Shown here: positions 16,583-25,880 of the stretch, piece by piece
How the letters are laid out: each line of letters opens with the position of its first letter
Numbering within the stretch: the stretch's first letter is position 1
Source: Pseudomonas knackmussii B13
Lineage (GTDB): Bacteria; Pseudomonadota; Gammaproteobacteria; Pseudomonadales; Pseudomonadaceae
Length of the DNA: 64,000 nt
Assembly: GCF_000689415.1 (NCBI RefSeq)
Contig: NZ_HG322950.1
Location: 1,550,001-1,614,000 of the forward strand
Direction of reading: 5' to 3'
The notes under the pieces: generated by a model
Seen by the model: only the letters and a program-made list of their open reading frames with translations
What the model was told of the DNA's origin: nothing
The model's database searches: none
Position numbers and translations under genes: made by a program

Positions 16583-16858
16583 TCGCTTAGCTTTCCCCTC
16601 CGGCAGCTTTGTCAGACAATCCAACAAGGCTGCAGCCCTTCTGGCACGGGCTTTTCCGACCGATGGGCGGGTTGTGACCGATTTGCCTGATTCCGGTCAT
16701 TTTTATGACTGGGTAGGCTGTGTTTGGTGCTGGTCGCGTTTTGGCAAAGCTGCTACTCTCGGCCCGCTTTTCGCTCCCCGACTCAGGGGAAAGCGGCACA
16801 AACACAACAAGAACCGCGTACGCGGTAACGACAAGCTGTTGCTTAGGAGTGGGCTTCC
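16583..16858 (+). promoter_or_regulatory. fadD1 upstream region
   Basis: A gene-free stretch between fadD2 and fadD1. I see a perfect 14-bp palindrome ACCGCGTACGCGGT at 16813-16826, about 20 bases before the fadD1 binding site AGGAG (16845-16849). No convincing sigma-70 promoter or PsrA box (GAAAC-N-GTTTC type) was found. The palindrome could be an operator or a leader hairpin. Confidence 0.45.
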
Positions 16859-18544
16859 ATGATCGACAATTTCTGGAAGGACAAATATCCCGCAGGTATC
16901 TCTGCCGAGATCAATCCCGACCAGTACCCGAACATCCTCGCGGTACTCAAGGAGTCCTGCCAACGCTTTGCCAACAAGCCTGCCTTCAGCAACCTTGGCA
17001 AGACCCTGACCTACGGCGAGCTGTACAAGCTCTCCGGTGACTTCGCCGCCTACCTGCAGCAGAACACCAGCCTGCAGCCGGGTGACCGCATCGCGGTGCA
17101 GCTGCCTAACGTGCTGCAGTACCCGGTGGTGGTGTTCGGTGCCATGCGCGCCGGCCTCATCGTGGTCAACACCAACCCGCTGTACACCGCGCGGGAAATG
17201 GAGCACCAGTTCAACGACTCCGGCGCCAAGGCGCTGGTCTGCCTGGCCAACATGGCCCACCTGGCCGAGGAAGTGCTGCCCAAGACCGGCATCCGCCACG
17301 TGGTCATCACCGAAGTCGCCGACCTGCTGCCGCCGCTCAAGCGCCTGCTGGTCAACTCGGTGGTCAAGTACGTCAAGAAGATGGTCCCGGCCTACCACAT
17401 CGCCCAGGCCGTCAAACTCAACGACGCCCTGGCCAAGGGCCGTGGCCAGACCGTGCGCGAAGCCTCGCCCAAGAGCGACGACGTCGCCGTGCTGCAGTAC
17501 ACCGGCGGCACCACCGGCGTGGCCAAGGGCGCCATGCTGACCCACCGCAACCTGGTGGCGAACATGCTGCAGTGCAAGGCACTGATGGGCGCCAACCTGG
17601 ACGAAGGCTGCGAGATCCTCATCGCGCCGCTGCCGCTGTACCACATCTACGCCTTCACCTTCCATTGCATGGCGATGATGCTCACCGGCAACCACAACAT
17701 CCTGGTGACCAACCCGCGCGACCTCAATGCGCTGGCCAAGGAGCTGTCGCAGTGGAAGTTCACCGGCTTCGTCGGCCTGAACACCCTGTTCGTCGGCCTG
17801 TGCAACAACGAAGCCTTCCGCAAGCTGGACTTCACCAGTCTGAAGCTGACCCTCTCCGGCGGCATGGCCCTGCAACAGGCCACCGCCGAGCGCTGGAAGG
17901 AAGTCACCGGCTGCGCCATCTGCGAAGGCTACGGCATGACCGAAACCAGCCCGGTGGTGTCGGTGAACCCGTTCCAGAACATCCAGATCGGCACCATCGG
18001 CATCCCGGTTCCCTCGACCCTGTGCAAGGTCGTCGATGACGCCGGCGTCGAGCAGCCGCTGGGCGAGCGCGGCGAGCTGTGCGTGAAGGGCCCGCAGGTG
18101 ATGAAGGGTTACTGGCAGCGCCAGGAAGCGACCGACGAGATCCTCGACAAGGACGGCTGGCTGCGTACCGGCGACGTGGCAATCATCGAGGCCGATGGCT
18201 ACATGCGCATCGTCGACCGCAAGAAGGACATGATCCTGGTGTCCGGCTTCAACGTGTACCCGAACGAGCTGGAAGACGTCCTCGCGACCCTGCCCGGCGT
18301 GCTGCAGTGCGCGGCCATCGGCGTACCGGACGAGCGTTCGGGCGAGGTGATCAAGGTCTTCGTGGTGCCCAAGCCGGGCGTCAACCTGACCAAGGAGCAG
18401 GTCGTCCAGCACATGCACGACAACCTGACCGGCTACAAGCGACCGAAGTACGTCGAGTTCCGCGAAAGCCTGCCGACCACCAACGTCGGCAAGATACTTC
18501 GTCGGGAATTGCGTGACGAAGAGCTAAAGAAGGCCAAGGCCTGA
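16859..18544 (+). CDS. fadD1: Long-chain acyl-CoA ligase (FadD1-like)
   Basis: AMP-forming acyl-CoA synthetase of 561 residues, paralogous to the preceding gene. YTGGTTGVAKGA begins at residue 214, CEGYGMTETSPVV and GWLRTGDVAIIEADG follow, and the lysine motif near the end is TNVGKILRREL. The opening MIDNFWKDKYPAGISAEI matches FadD of gamma-proteobacteria. It activates long-chain fatty acids for beta-oxidation. It has its own upstream region of 276 bases and its own terminator, hence independent control from fadD2. Confidence 0.9.
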   Translation: MIDNFWKDKYPAGISAEINPDQYPNILAVLKESCQRFANKPAFSNLGKTLTYGELYKLSGDFAAYLQQNTSLQPGDRIAVQLPNVLQYPVVVFGAMRAGLIVVNTNPLYTAREMEHQFNDSGAKALVCLANMAHLAEEVLPKTGIRHVVITEVADLLPPLKRLLVNSVVKYVKKMVPAYHIAQAVKLNDALAKGRGQTVREASPKSDDVAVLQYTGGTTGVAKGAMLTHRNLVANMLQCKALMGANLDEGCEILIAPLPLYHIYAFTFHCMAMMLTGNHNILVTNPRDLNALAKELSQWKFTGFVGLNTLFVGLCNNEAFRKLDFTSLKLTLSGGMALQQATAERWKEVTGCAICEGYGMTETSPVVSVNPFQNIQIGTIGIPVPSTLCKVVDDAGVEQPLGERGELCVKGPQVMKGYWQRQEATDEILDKDGWLRTGDVAIIEADGYMRIVDRKKDMILVSGFNVYPNELEDVLATLPGVLQCAAIGVPDERSGEVIKVFVVPKPGVNLTKEQVVQHMHDNLTGYKRPKYVEFRESLPTTNVGKILRRELRDEELKKAKA

Positions 18545-18554
18545 GCCGATAACC

Positions 18555-18582
18555 AGAAAACCCGCCACATGGCGGGTTTTCT
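18555..18582 (+). terminator. Terminator after fadD1
   Basis: AGAAAACCCGCC and GGCGGGTTTTCT with an ACAT loop, followed by a short T-rich run. Confidence 0.85.
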
Positions 18583-18609
18583 GTCTTGTCGTCCTGGAGG
18601 TCTGCCGCC

Positions 18610-20295
18610 GTGATCCCCTCCCTGCGCCTGCGCGCCAAGGTCCTGAGCCTTGCCCTCGTTCCCATCCTGATCCTCACCGTGGTGCTCTGTGCCGTTACCC
18701 TGGTCGCCCTGAACAAGTTGGCCGACCAGCAGGAACAGCAGATTCGCCAGAGCCTGATCGCCGACCGCCAGACCCAGCTCAAGCAATTCGTCGATGTCGC
18801 CCTGGCTGCCGTCGGCCCGCAATACGACGCCGCGAGCGAAGGCGATGCCAACGCCCGAGCAGCGGGAATTGCCGTGCTCAAGCGCTTGAACTACGGCAAC
18901 GGCGGCTACTTCTGGGGCTACGACACCCGCGCCATACGCGTCTTCCAGGGCACCAGCGAAGAGCGCATTGGCGAAGACTTCAGCAGCTACCAGGACCCCA
19001 ACGGCGTCTACGCCATTCGCGAGCTGGTACGCGCCGGCCAGGACGGCAGCCACGTCGTGCACTACAGCTTCACCCTGCCAGGCAGCAACAAGATCGTGCC
19101 GAAGATCGGCTACGCGCAGTACCTGCCGAAATGGAACCTGGTGTTCGGCACCTCGCTGAACCTCGACGACATCGAGCGCGACGTGGCCAAGGCGCGTGAC
19201 GAGTTCCAGGGCCGCGTGCACGACCTGGTGCTGCTCATGCTCGGCTCCGCCCTGGCGCTGCTGGTGGTCATCACCCTGGTGGCCCTGCCCACCGGCAACG
19301 CCATCGTCCGCCCGCTGTTGCGGATCAAGGCCAACCTCGACGACATGGCCGCCGGCGACGGCAACCTGACCCACCGACTGGCGGTGGAGAGCCGCGACGA
19401 GTTGGGCGAGCTGGCGACCTCCTTCAACCGCTTCGTCGAGAAGATCCACGCCCTGGTGCAGCAAGTTGCCGGTACCACCCAGCAGTTGTCCGGGCTGGTC
19501 GGCGATGTTGCCCAGCAAGCGCAGCGCTCGGAGCAGGCGATGAACGGCCAGCGCAGCGAGACAGACCAGGTCGCCACGGCAATCAACGAAATGACCGCCG
19601 CCGCCCAGGAAGTGGCGCGCAGCGCCCAGCGTGCTGCCGATGCCGCCCAGGAAACCGACCGCGAGGGCCAATTGGCCAAGCGCGAAGTGGGCCTGTGCGT
19701 GGCGCAGATCAACGACCTGGCCGGCGAAGTCGGCAGCAGCAGCGAGGCGCTCGACACGCTCAGCCAGGACGTGCGCGGCATCGTCGGCGTACTTGAAGTG
19801 ATCCGCTCGATCGCCGAGCAGACCAACCTGCTGGCGCTCAACGCGGCCATCGAAGCGGCCCGCGCCGGCGAGGCGGGGCGCGGTTTCGCGGTGGTTGCCG
19901 ACGAGGTCCGCGCGCTGGCCAGCCGCACCCAGCAGAGCACCGGCGAAATCCAGCAGATGATCGACCGTCTGCAGGCCACTACTGCCGGTTCGGTAAGTGC
20001 CATGCAGCGAGCCAGCGAGATGGCCGAGCGTACGCGCGGGCAAGCCAACCAGGCCGGCCAGTCGCTGGACGCCATGGCCCACCTGATCGGCACCATCAAC
20101 TCGATGAACGCGCAGATCGCCAGCGCCGCCGAGGAACAGACCGCGGTGGCCGAGGAGATCAACCGCAGCGTGCACCAGATCGCCGGCGCGGTGGACCAGG
20201 TCGCCGACGACGCCATGCACAGTGCGCGTACCGCCGGTCAGTTGAACGGCCTGGGGGATCAGCTGCACAAGCTGGTCAGCCAGTTCCGCATCTGA
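18610..20295 (+). CDS. Methyl-accepting chemotaxis protein with a periplasmic Cache domain
   Basis: Chemoreceptor of 561 residues. The first membrane helix (about 8-34) is followed by a periplasmic single-Cache-type domain with GNGGYFWGYD and PKWNLVFGTSLNLDDIE, then a second helix near 205-232, a HAMP domain (PLLRIKANLDDMAAGDGNLT), and a long coiled-coil with the signalling tip IAEQTNLLALNAAIEAARAG and GFAVVADEVRALA (about 397-440). The ligand is unknown. A GTG start at 18610 is chosen because GGAGG lies at 18596-18600; an in-frame TTG upstream sits beside the fadD1 terminator without a binding site. It is probably monocistronic. Confidence 0.88.
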   Translation: MIPSLRLRAKVLSLALVPILILTVVLCAVTLVALNKLADQQEQQIRQSLIADRQTQLKQFVDVALAAVGPQYDAASEGDANARAAGIAVLKRLNYGNGGYFWGYDTRAIRVFQGTSEERIGEDFSSYQDPNGVYAIRELVRAGQDGSHVVHYSFTLPGSNKIVPKIGYAQYLPKWNLVFGTSLNLDDIERDVAKARDEFQGRVHDLVLLMLGSALALLVVITLVALPTGNAIVRPLLRIKANLDDMAAGDGNLTHRLAVESRDELGELATSFNRFVEKIHALVQQVAGTTQQLSGLVGDVAQQAQRSEQAMNGQRSETDQVATAINEMTAAAQEVARSAQRAADAAQETDREGQLAKREVGLCVAQINDLAGEVGSSSEALDTLSQDVRGIVGVLEVIRSIAEQTNLLALNAAIEAARAGEAGRGFAVVADEVRALASRTQQSTGEIQQMIDRLQATTAGSVSAMQRASEMAERTRGQANQAGQSLDAMAHLIGTINSMNAQIASAAEEQTAVAEEINRSVHQIAGAVDQVADDAMHSARTAGQLNGLGDQLHKLVSQFRI

Positions 20296-20432
20296 TCCAT
20301 CCCTGAACCCCCGTCGCCACGCATTGGGCGTGGCGGCGCGGGGCGCTCCTCTGCGACAATCCCGCCTTTCCTTTATTCCGCAGCGGCCCGCCTTCAAGGC
20401 GCCAGGCCGCGCACGCCGGTATTGCGCAGCCA

Positions 20433-23400
20433 ATGACCCAAGCCACGCCCAGCCCCGAACAGCTCCTGCAACGCCTCGACCAGGCCCTGATCCGCGACCG
20501 TCATCGCCTGCGCCGGCAGTTCCACGACCTTCGCAAGCAGCCCGACGAGGGCAAGCTGGCGCAGTGGGTCGAACGCTTCCAGGCGTCCTGCGCCAAGGTC
20601 GAGGGGCGCCGCGCGAGCATCCCGGCGATCCGCTACGACGACAGCCTGCCAATCGCCGCCAAGCGCGACGAGATCAAGGCCGCCCTGCAGAAGCGCCAGG
20701 TAGTGGTGATCGCCGGCGAAACCGGCTCGGGCAAGACCACCCAGCTGCCGAAGATCTGCCTGGAACTGGGCCGCGGCACCCACGGCCTGATCGGCCACAC
20801 GCAGCCGCGCCGCCTGGCCGCGCGCAGCGTCGCCACGCGAGTTGCCGAGGAAATCGGTACGCCGCTCGGCTCATTGGTCGGCTACCAGGTGCGCTTCGAG
20901 GACCAGAGCGACGACAGCACCCTGATCAAGCTGATGACCGACGGCATCCTGCTCGCCGAGACCCAGCACGATCGCTACCTCGAGCGCTACGACACGATCA
21001 TCGTCGACGAAGCCCACGAACGCAGCCTGAACATCGACTTCCTCCTCGGCTTCCTCAAGACACTCCTGCCGCGACGCCCTGACCTCAAGCTGATCATCAC
21101 TTCGGCGACCATCGACCTGGAACGCTTCTCCAAGCACTTCGGCGATGCGCCCATCGTCGAGGTCTCCGGCCGTACCTACCCGGTGGACACTTGGTATCGC
21201 CCGCTGGCGGCGGAAGTGGACGAAGACGGCGAGGCGCTATTCGACGACCTGTCCGTCGACCAGGGCATCCTCCGCGCACTGGACGAGATCGCCGCCCATG
21301 AGCGCGAAGTCGGCAAACGCCCCGGCGACGTGCTGGTGTTCCTCCCCGGCGAACGCGAGATTCGCGATGCCGCCGACATGCTGCGCAAGGCCAACCTGCG
21401 CCACACCGAAGTACTGCCGCTGTATGCGCGCCTGACCCCGGCCGAGCAACAGAAGATCTTCGCGCCCATGCCCGGTCGCAAGATCGTGCTCGCCACCAAC
21501 GTCGCGGAAACCTCGCTGACCGTACCGGGCATTCGCTACGTGATCGACAGCGGCACCGCGCGCATCAGCCGCTACAGCTACCGCGCCAAGGTCCAGCGGC
21601 TGCCCATCGAAGCCGTGTCCCAGGCCAGCGCCAACCAGCGCAAGGGCCGTTGCGGGCGGGTCGAGCCGGGCATCTGCGTGCGCCTGTACAGCGAGGAAGA
21701 CTTCAACTCGCGTCCGGCCTTCACCGACCCGGAGATCCTCCGCACCAACCTGGCGGCGGTGATCCTGCAGATGCTCCACCTGCGCCTGGGCGACATCGAG
21801 GCCTTCCCCTTCATCGAGCCGCCGGACGGCAAGGCGATCAAGGACGGCTTCACCCTGCTGCAGGAACTCTCGGCGGTTAACCGCGAAGGCCAGCTGACTC
21901 CGCTCGGCCGCCAGCTTGCGCGCCTGCCGATCGACCCGCGGCTGGGCCGCATGCTGCTGGAAGCGGCCAACCAGGGCAGCCTCGACGAAGTGCTTACCGT
22001 GGCCAGCGCGCTGTCCGTGCAGGACCCGCGCGAGCGCCCGATCGAACGCCAGCAGGCGGCCGACCAGGCGCACGCGCAATGGAAGGACCCGGACTCCGAC
22101 TTCGCCGCGCTGATCAACCTCTGGCGCGGCTTCGAGGAGCAGCGCCAGGCGCTCGGCTCCAATGCCTTGCGCGCCTGGTGCCGGAAGAACTTCCTCAACT
22201 ATCTGCGCCTGCGCGAGTGGCGCGATGCGCATCGCCAGCTGACGCTGATCTGCCGCGAGCTGAAGCTGCCGTTCGGCAAATCGGACGCCTCTCGTAGGAG
22301 CGAGCTTGCTCGCGAACAACCCAACGCAGAGAAGCCCCAGGACGACAAATCCGTTGGAAAGGACGCCAAAGGTGTCCGCAAGGGATCGGAGCCCGACGCA
22401 AAGCTGCGCGACATCGACTACGCCGCCGTGCACAAGGCGATCCTTTCCGGCCTGCTCAGCCAGATCGGCCAGAAGGCGGAGGAGGGCGACTACCTCGGCG
22501 CGCGCCAGCGGCGCTTCTGGATTCACCCCTCCAGCGTCATCGGCCGCAAGAAGCCGCAGTGGATCATGGCTGCCGAACTGGTCGAGACCACCAAGCTGTT
22601 CGCCCGCATGGTCGCCAAGATCGAGCCGGACTGGCTCGAGCCCCTGGCCGGCCACCTGCTGAAGAAGAACCACCTGGAACCGCACTGGGAGAAGAAGCGC
22701 GGCCAGGTCGTGGCATACGAGCAGGTCACCCTCTATGGCCTGATCATCGTCGGTCGCCGCGCCGTGCATTACGGCCCCATCGATCCGCCGGTGGCGCGCG
22801 AGCTGTTCATCCGCGAAGCGCTGGTGCGCGGCGAGATCAACAGCCGCGCCAAGTGCCTCTCGGCCAACCGCCAGTTGCTGGAAAAGCTCGACGAGCTGGA
22901 AGCCAAGGCGCGCCGCCGCGACATTCTCGCCGACGAGGAAACCCTGTTCGCCTACTACGACGCGCGCCTGCCGGCGGACATCTACCAGACCGCCAGCTTC
23001 GAGAAGTGGTACGAGCGCGAGCACAAGCAGCAGCCGAACCTGCTGATCATGCGCGAGGAAGACGTGCTGGCCCGCGATGCCAGCGAAGTCACTGCCGGTC
23101 TCTACCCGGACCGCCTGCGCCTGGGCGAGCTGCAATTGCCGCTGAGTTATCACTTCGAGCCGGGCCACGTGCGCGACGGCGTGACCCTGCGCGTGCCGGC
23201 GCCGCTGCTGCCGCAATTGCCGGCCGAGCGCCTGGAGTGGCTGGTGCCCGGCCTGCTGGAAGCCAAGTGCGTGGCGCTGGTGCGCAACCTGCCCAAGGCC
23301 ATCCGCAAGAACTTCGTGCCGGTGCCGGATTTCGTCCGCGCCGCCATCGGCAAGATGACCTTCGCCGAAGGCGCATTGCCCGAAGCGCTCGGCCGCGAAC

Positions 23401-24470
23401 TGCAGCGCATGACCGGCAGCCGCGTACCCGAGGAAGCATGGGGCGAGGCGGCGGCGCTGGTGGAGAGTCACCTGCGCATGAACATCGAGGTGGTCGATGC
23501 GCGCGGCAAGTTCCTTGGCGAAGGCCGCGACCTCGCCGAACTCACCGCCCGCTTCGCCGAAGCCAGCCAGGCCGCCCTGGCCATTCCGCAGGCCGACAAA
23601 CCGCAGAAACCAGTAGAAGCCAAGGGCTTCGCCGAGGTCGCGGAAAAGGCCCAACAGAAGATCGCCGGCCTGTCGATGACGGTGTACCCGGCGCTGGTGG
23701 AAGAGGGCGGCACGGTCAAGGAAGGCCGCTTCCCGACCCAGGCCGAAGCCGAATACCAGCACCGCCGGGCGCTCCAGCGCCTGCTCCTGCAGCAGCTCGC
23801 GGAGCCGGCCAAGTTCCTCCGCGGCAAGTTGCCGGGGCAGACCGAGATGGGCCTGCTCTACCGCGAACTCGGCCGTGTCGAGGCGCTGGTCGAGGACATC
23901 CTGCTGGCCAGCCTGGACAGTTGCATCCTCGAAGGCGAGGCCAGCCTGCCACGCGACGGTGCGGCGCTCGCCTCGCTGGCGGAGAAGAAGCGCGGCGCCT
24001 GGACGGAGCACGCCGAACGCATCGCCCGCCTGACCCTGGAAATCCTCAAGCTCTGGCACGGCCTGCAGAAGCGCTTCAAGGGCAAGGTCGACCTGGCCAT
24101 GACGGTGCCGCTCAACGACGTGAAGGGGCAGCTGGCCAACCTGGTCTACCCGGGCTTCGTCCGCGACACACCGGTGGAATGGCTGAAGGAAATCCCGCGC
24201 TACCTCAAGGCTATCGAGCAGCGCCTGGACAAGGTCGCCGGCCAGGTCCAGCGCGACCGCGTGTGGAGCGGCGAGATGGCCGGCTACTGGGACCAGTACA
24301 AGGCCCGCCAGGCCAAGCACGCCCAGGAAGGCAAGCGCGACCCGGAGCTGACGCTGTATCGCTGGATGCTGGAGGAGTACCGCGTCTCGCTGTTCGCCCA
24401 GCAGTTGGGGACGAAGATGCCGGTGTCCGACAAGCGCCTGACCAAGCAGTGGAGCCAGGTCGAGGTCTGA
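20433..24470 (+). CDS. hrpA: ATP-dependent RNA helicase HrpA with in-frame REP insertion
   Basis: DEAH-box RNA helicase of 1345 residues. Walker A GETGSGKTT starts at 94, DEAH follows near 192, SATID near 227 and the helicase lobe-2 motif QRKGRCGRVEPG near 400. The OB-fold and DUF3418 C-terminal regions complete the HrpA architecture. HrpA acts on stalled ribosomes and some mRNAs. Between PFGKSDA and RDIDYAAVHK, near residues 618-653, lies an unrelated stretch that begins with RRSELARE, the translation of a REP half-element (22293-22317). It adds about 35 residues, which explains the length above the E. coli protein of 1300. No frameshift results. Confidence 0.9.
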   Translation: MTQATPSPEQLLQRLDQALIRDRHRLRRQFHDLRKQPDEGKLAQWVERFQASCAKVEGRRASIPAIRYDDSLPIAAKRDEIKAALQKRQVVVIAGETGSGKTTQLPKICLELGRGTHGLIGHTQPRRLAARSVATRVAEEIGTPLGSLVGYQVRFEDQSDDSTLIKLMTDGILLAETQHDRYLERYDTIIVDEAHERSLNIDFLLGFLKTLLPRRPDLKLIITSATIDLERFSKHFGDAPIVEVSGRTYPVDTWYRPLAAEVDEDGEALFDDLSVDQGILRALDEIAAHEREVGKRPGDVLVFLPGEREIRDAADMLRKANLRHTEVLPLYARLTPAEQQKIFAPMPGRKIVLATNVAETSLTVPGIRYVIDSGTARISRYSYRAKVQRLPIEAVSQASANQRKGRCGRVEPGICVRLYSEEDFNSRPAFTDPEILRTNLAAVILQMLHLRLGDIEAFPFIEPPDGKAIKDGFTLLQELSAVNREGQLTPLGRQLARLPIDPRLGRMLLEAANQGSLDEVLTVASALSVQDPRERPIERQQAADQAHAQWKDPDSDFAALINLWRGFEEQRQALGSNALRAWCRKNFLNYLRLREWRDAHRQLTLICRELKLPFGKSDASRRSELAREQPNAEKPQDDKSVGKDAKGVRKGSEPDAKLRDIDYAAVHKAILSGLLSQIGQKAEEGDYLGARQRRFWIHPSSVIGRKKPQWIMAAELVETTKLFARMVAKIEPDWLEPLAGHLLKKNHLEPHWEKKRGQVVAYEQVTLYGLIIVGRRAVHYGPIDPPVARELFIREALVRGEINSRAKCLSANRQLLEKLDELEAKARRRDILADEETLFAYYDARLPADIYQTASFEKWYEREHKQQPNLLIMREEDVLARDASEVTAGLYPDRLRLGELQLPLSYHFEPGHVRDGVTLRVPAPLLPQLPAERLEWLVPGLLEAKCVALVRNLPKAIRKNFVPVPDFVRAAIGKMTFAEGALPEALGRELQRMTGSRVPEEAWGEAAALVESHLRMNIEVVDARGKFLGEGRDLAELTARFAEASQAALAIPQADKPQKPVEAKGFAEVAEKAQQKIAGLSMTVYPALVEEGGTVKEGRFPTQAEAEYQHRRALQRLLLQQLAEPAKFLRGKLPGQTEMGLLYRELGRVEALVEDILLASLDSCILEGEASLPRDGAALASLAEKKRGAWTEHAERIARLTLEILKLWHGLQKRFKGKVDLAMTVPLNDVKGQLANLVYPGFVRDTPVEWLKEIPRYLKAIEQRLDKVAGQVQRDRVWSGEMAGYWDQYKARQAKHAQEGKRDPELTLYRWMLEEYRVSLFAQQLGTKMPVSDKRLTKQWSQVEV
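22293..22317 (+). repeat. REP half-element inside hrpA
   Basis: CGTAGGAGCGAGCTTGCTCG and the following bases are identical over 25 bases to the intergenic REP at 7579. It is read in frame as part of hrpA. Confidence 0.85.
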
Positions 24471-24492
24471 TCGCTCGCCGTTTGGCGCAGTC

Positions 24493-24563
24493 GATGGGTT
24501 TCGCTGCGCTCAACGCCATCCTACGGAGTGTGTTCGTAGGATGGGTTGAGGAACGAAACCCAT
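24493..24563. repeat. Inverted repeat of the GTAGGATGGGTT type
   Basis: GATGGGTTTCGCTGCGCTCA and the following bases pair with CGTAGGATGGGTTGAGGAAC and the bases up to AAACCCAT. This is a second dispersed repeat type, known from many gamma-proteobacterial genomes. It lies between the convergent hrpA and glutathione transferase genes and may act as a terminator. Confidence 0.75.
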
Positions 24564-24582
24564 GCCGTCGTCGTGCTGTGAC

Positions 24583-25287
24583 TCAATCCCGCTTCGGAAT
24601 CCCCAACCCGCGCTGCACCGCCGGGCGGGAGAGGAAGGCTTCGAGCACGCGCTTCACGTTGTCGAAGCGCTCGAACTGCACCAGCTCGCCGGCCTCGTAG
24701 AAGCCCACCAGGTTGCGTACCCAGGGGAAGATGGCGATATCGGCGATGCTGTAGTCCTTGCCCATCACCCAATCACGGTCTTCCAGGCGTTGGTCGAGCA
24801 CCGCCAGCAGGCGCCGCGATTCTTCCACGTAGCGGTTCAGCGGGCGCTTGTCCTCGTATTCGCGGCCGGCGAATTTGTTGAAGAAGCCGACCTGGCCGAA
24901 CATCGGGCCGATGCCGCCCATCTGGAACATCAGCCACTGGATGGCCTCGTAGCGCTGCGCCGGGTCCTGCGGCAGCAACTGGCCGGTCTTGTCGGCGAGG
25001 TAGATGAGGATGGCGCCGGACTCGAACAGCGCCAGCGGCTGGCCGTTCGGGCCGTTGGGGTCGATGATCGCCGGGATCTTGTTGTTGGGGTTCAGCGAGA
25101 GGAATTCCGGGCTGAACTGGTCGTTGCGCTCGAAGCTCACCAGGTGCGGCTCGTAGGCCAGGCCGGTCTCTTCCAGGGTGATCGAGACCTTCACGCCGTT
25201 GGGCGTGGGCAGCGAGTACAGCTGCAACACGTCGGGACGGGTGGCGGGCCATTTGCGGGTGATCGGGAAATCGGCAAGCACTGACAT
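24583..25287 (-). CDS. Glutathione S-transferase, Nu-class (YfcG/YghU-like)
   Basis: A protein of 234 residues. The thioredoxin-like N-terminal domain has LYSLPTPNGVKVSITLEE (23-40) with the TPN motif of Nu-class enzymes, and NKIPAIID plus FESGAILIYLADKTG bind glutathione. The helical C-terminal domain carries DYSIADIAIFPWVRN. Nu-class members of E. coli act as disulfide reductases using glutathione rather than as classical transferases, so this role is preferred. Transcribed divergently from the HIT gene. Confidence 0.85.
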   Translation of the reverse strand: MSVLADFPITRKWPATRPDVLQLYSLPTPNGVKVSITLEETGLAYEPHLVSFERNDQFSPEFLSLNPNNKIPAIIDPNGPNGQPLALFESGAILIYLADKTGQLLPQDPAQRYEAIQWLMFQMGGIGPMFGQVGFFNKFAGREYEDKRPLNRYVEESRRLLAVLDQRLEDRDWVMGKDYSIADIAIFPWVRNLVGFYEAGELVQFERFDNVKRVLEAFLSRPAVQRGLGIPKRD

Positions 25288-25399
25288 GGAGTCTCCGCTT
25301 CAGTTTGAAGAAAGCAGCCAGCATAGCCCGCCCGGCTGGCGCAGGGGAGGCGCCAACCGGTATGGTGCGGCCTCCGATCCAACGCTCAAGGACTGTCGC

Positions 25400-25837
25400 A
25401 TGAGCCTGCAAGGCACCTACGATCCGCAGAACATCTTCGCCCAGATCATTCGCGGCGATGCCCCCTGCTACAAGCTGTACGAGGACGACGATGTGCTCGC
25501 CTTCCTCGACCTCTTCCCGCAGTCCGTCGGGCACACGCTGGTGATCCCCAAGCGCAGCGCCGCGCGCAACATCCTCGAAGTCGACCCGGAGGCCCTGGGC
25601 AAGGTCATGGGCGTGGTCCAGCGCCTGACCCGCGTGATCGTCGACGAACTGAATCCCGACGGCGTGCAGGTGGCCCAGTTCAACGGCGCACCAGCCGGGC
25701 AGACGGTGTTCCACATCCATATGCACATCGTCCCGCGCTACGCCGGCCAGGGCCTGGGCATCCATGCCGCGCAGAAGGCCGATCCGGCCGAGCTGGAGCA
25801 GCTGCAGGCGCGCCTGCGCCAGCGCATCGAAGGCTGA
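25400..25837 (+). CDS. HIT family hydrolase (Hint/PKCI type)
   Basis: A histidine-triad protein of 145 residues. The triad HIHMHIVPRY places His105, His107 and His109 in line, with the catalytic middle His, and HTLVIPKRSA binds the nucleotide. Such proteins cleave adenosine phosphoramidates or acyl-adenylates. The start at 25400 lies after CAAGGAC at 25387-25393; the open frame extends upstream but only into the divergent promoter region. No operon partner. Confidence 0.87.
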   Translation: MSLQGTYDPQNIFAQIIRGDAPCYKLYEDDDVLAFLDLFPQSVGHTLVIPKRSAARNILEVDPEALGKVMGVVQRLTRVIVDELNPDGVQVAQFNGAPAGQTVFHIHMHIVPRYAGQGLGIHAAQKADPAELEQLQARLRQRIEG

Positions 25838-25880
25838 AACGACGACGGGGCCAAGCAGGCCCCGTCGCTGTATTCGTTAC

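Noticed and set aside
16730..16760. Sigma-54 promoter before fadD1 (TTGGCAAAGCTGC)
   Set aside because: The GG to GC spacing is 7 bases instead of 10, so it does not meet the consensus.
16703..18418. Long antisense frame over fadD1
   Set aside because: The product is a low-complexity His/Val/Gly-rich string mirroring the codon bias of the sense gene; no domain is visible.
21237..24320. Very long open frame antisense to hrpA
   Set aside because: Long antisense frames are expected at this GC content. It lacks recognisable domains and a binding site, and the plus strand encodes a full HrpA.
25844..25866. Hairpin GACGGGGCC-AAGCA-GGCCCCGTC after the HIT gene as a terminator
   Set aside because: The stem is good but lacks a T tract on either strand, so it is not listed as a terminator.
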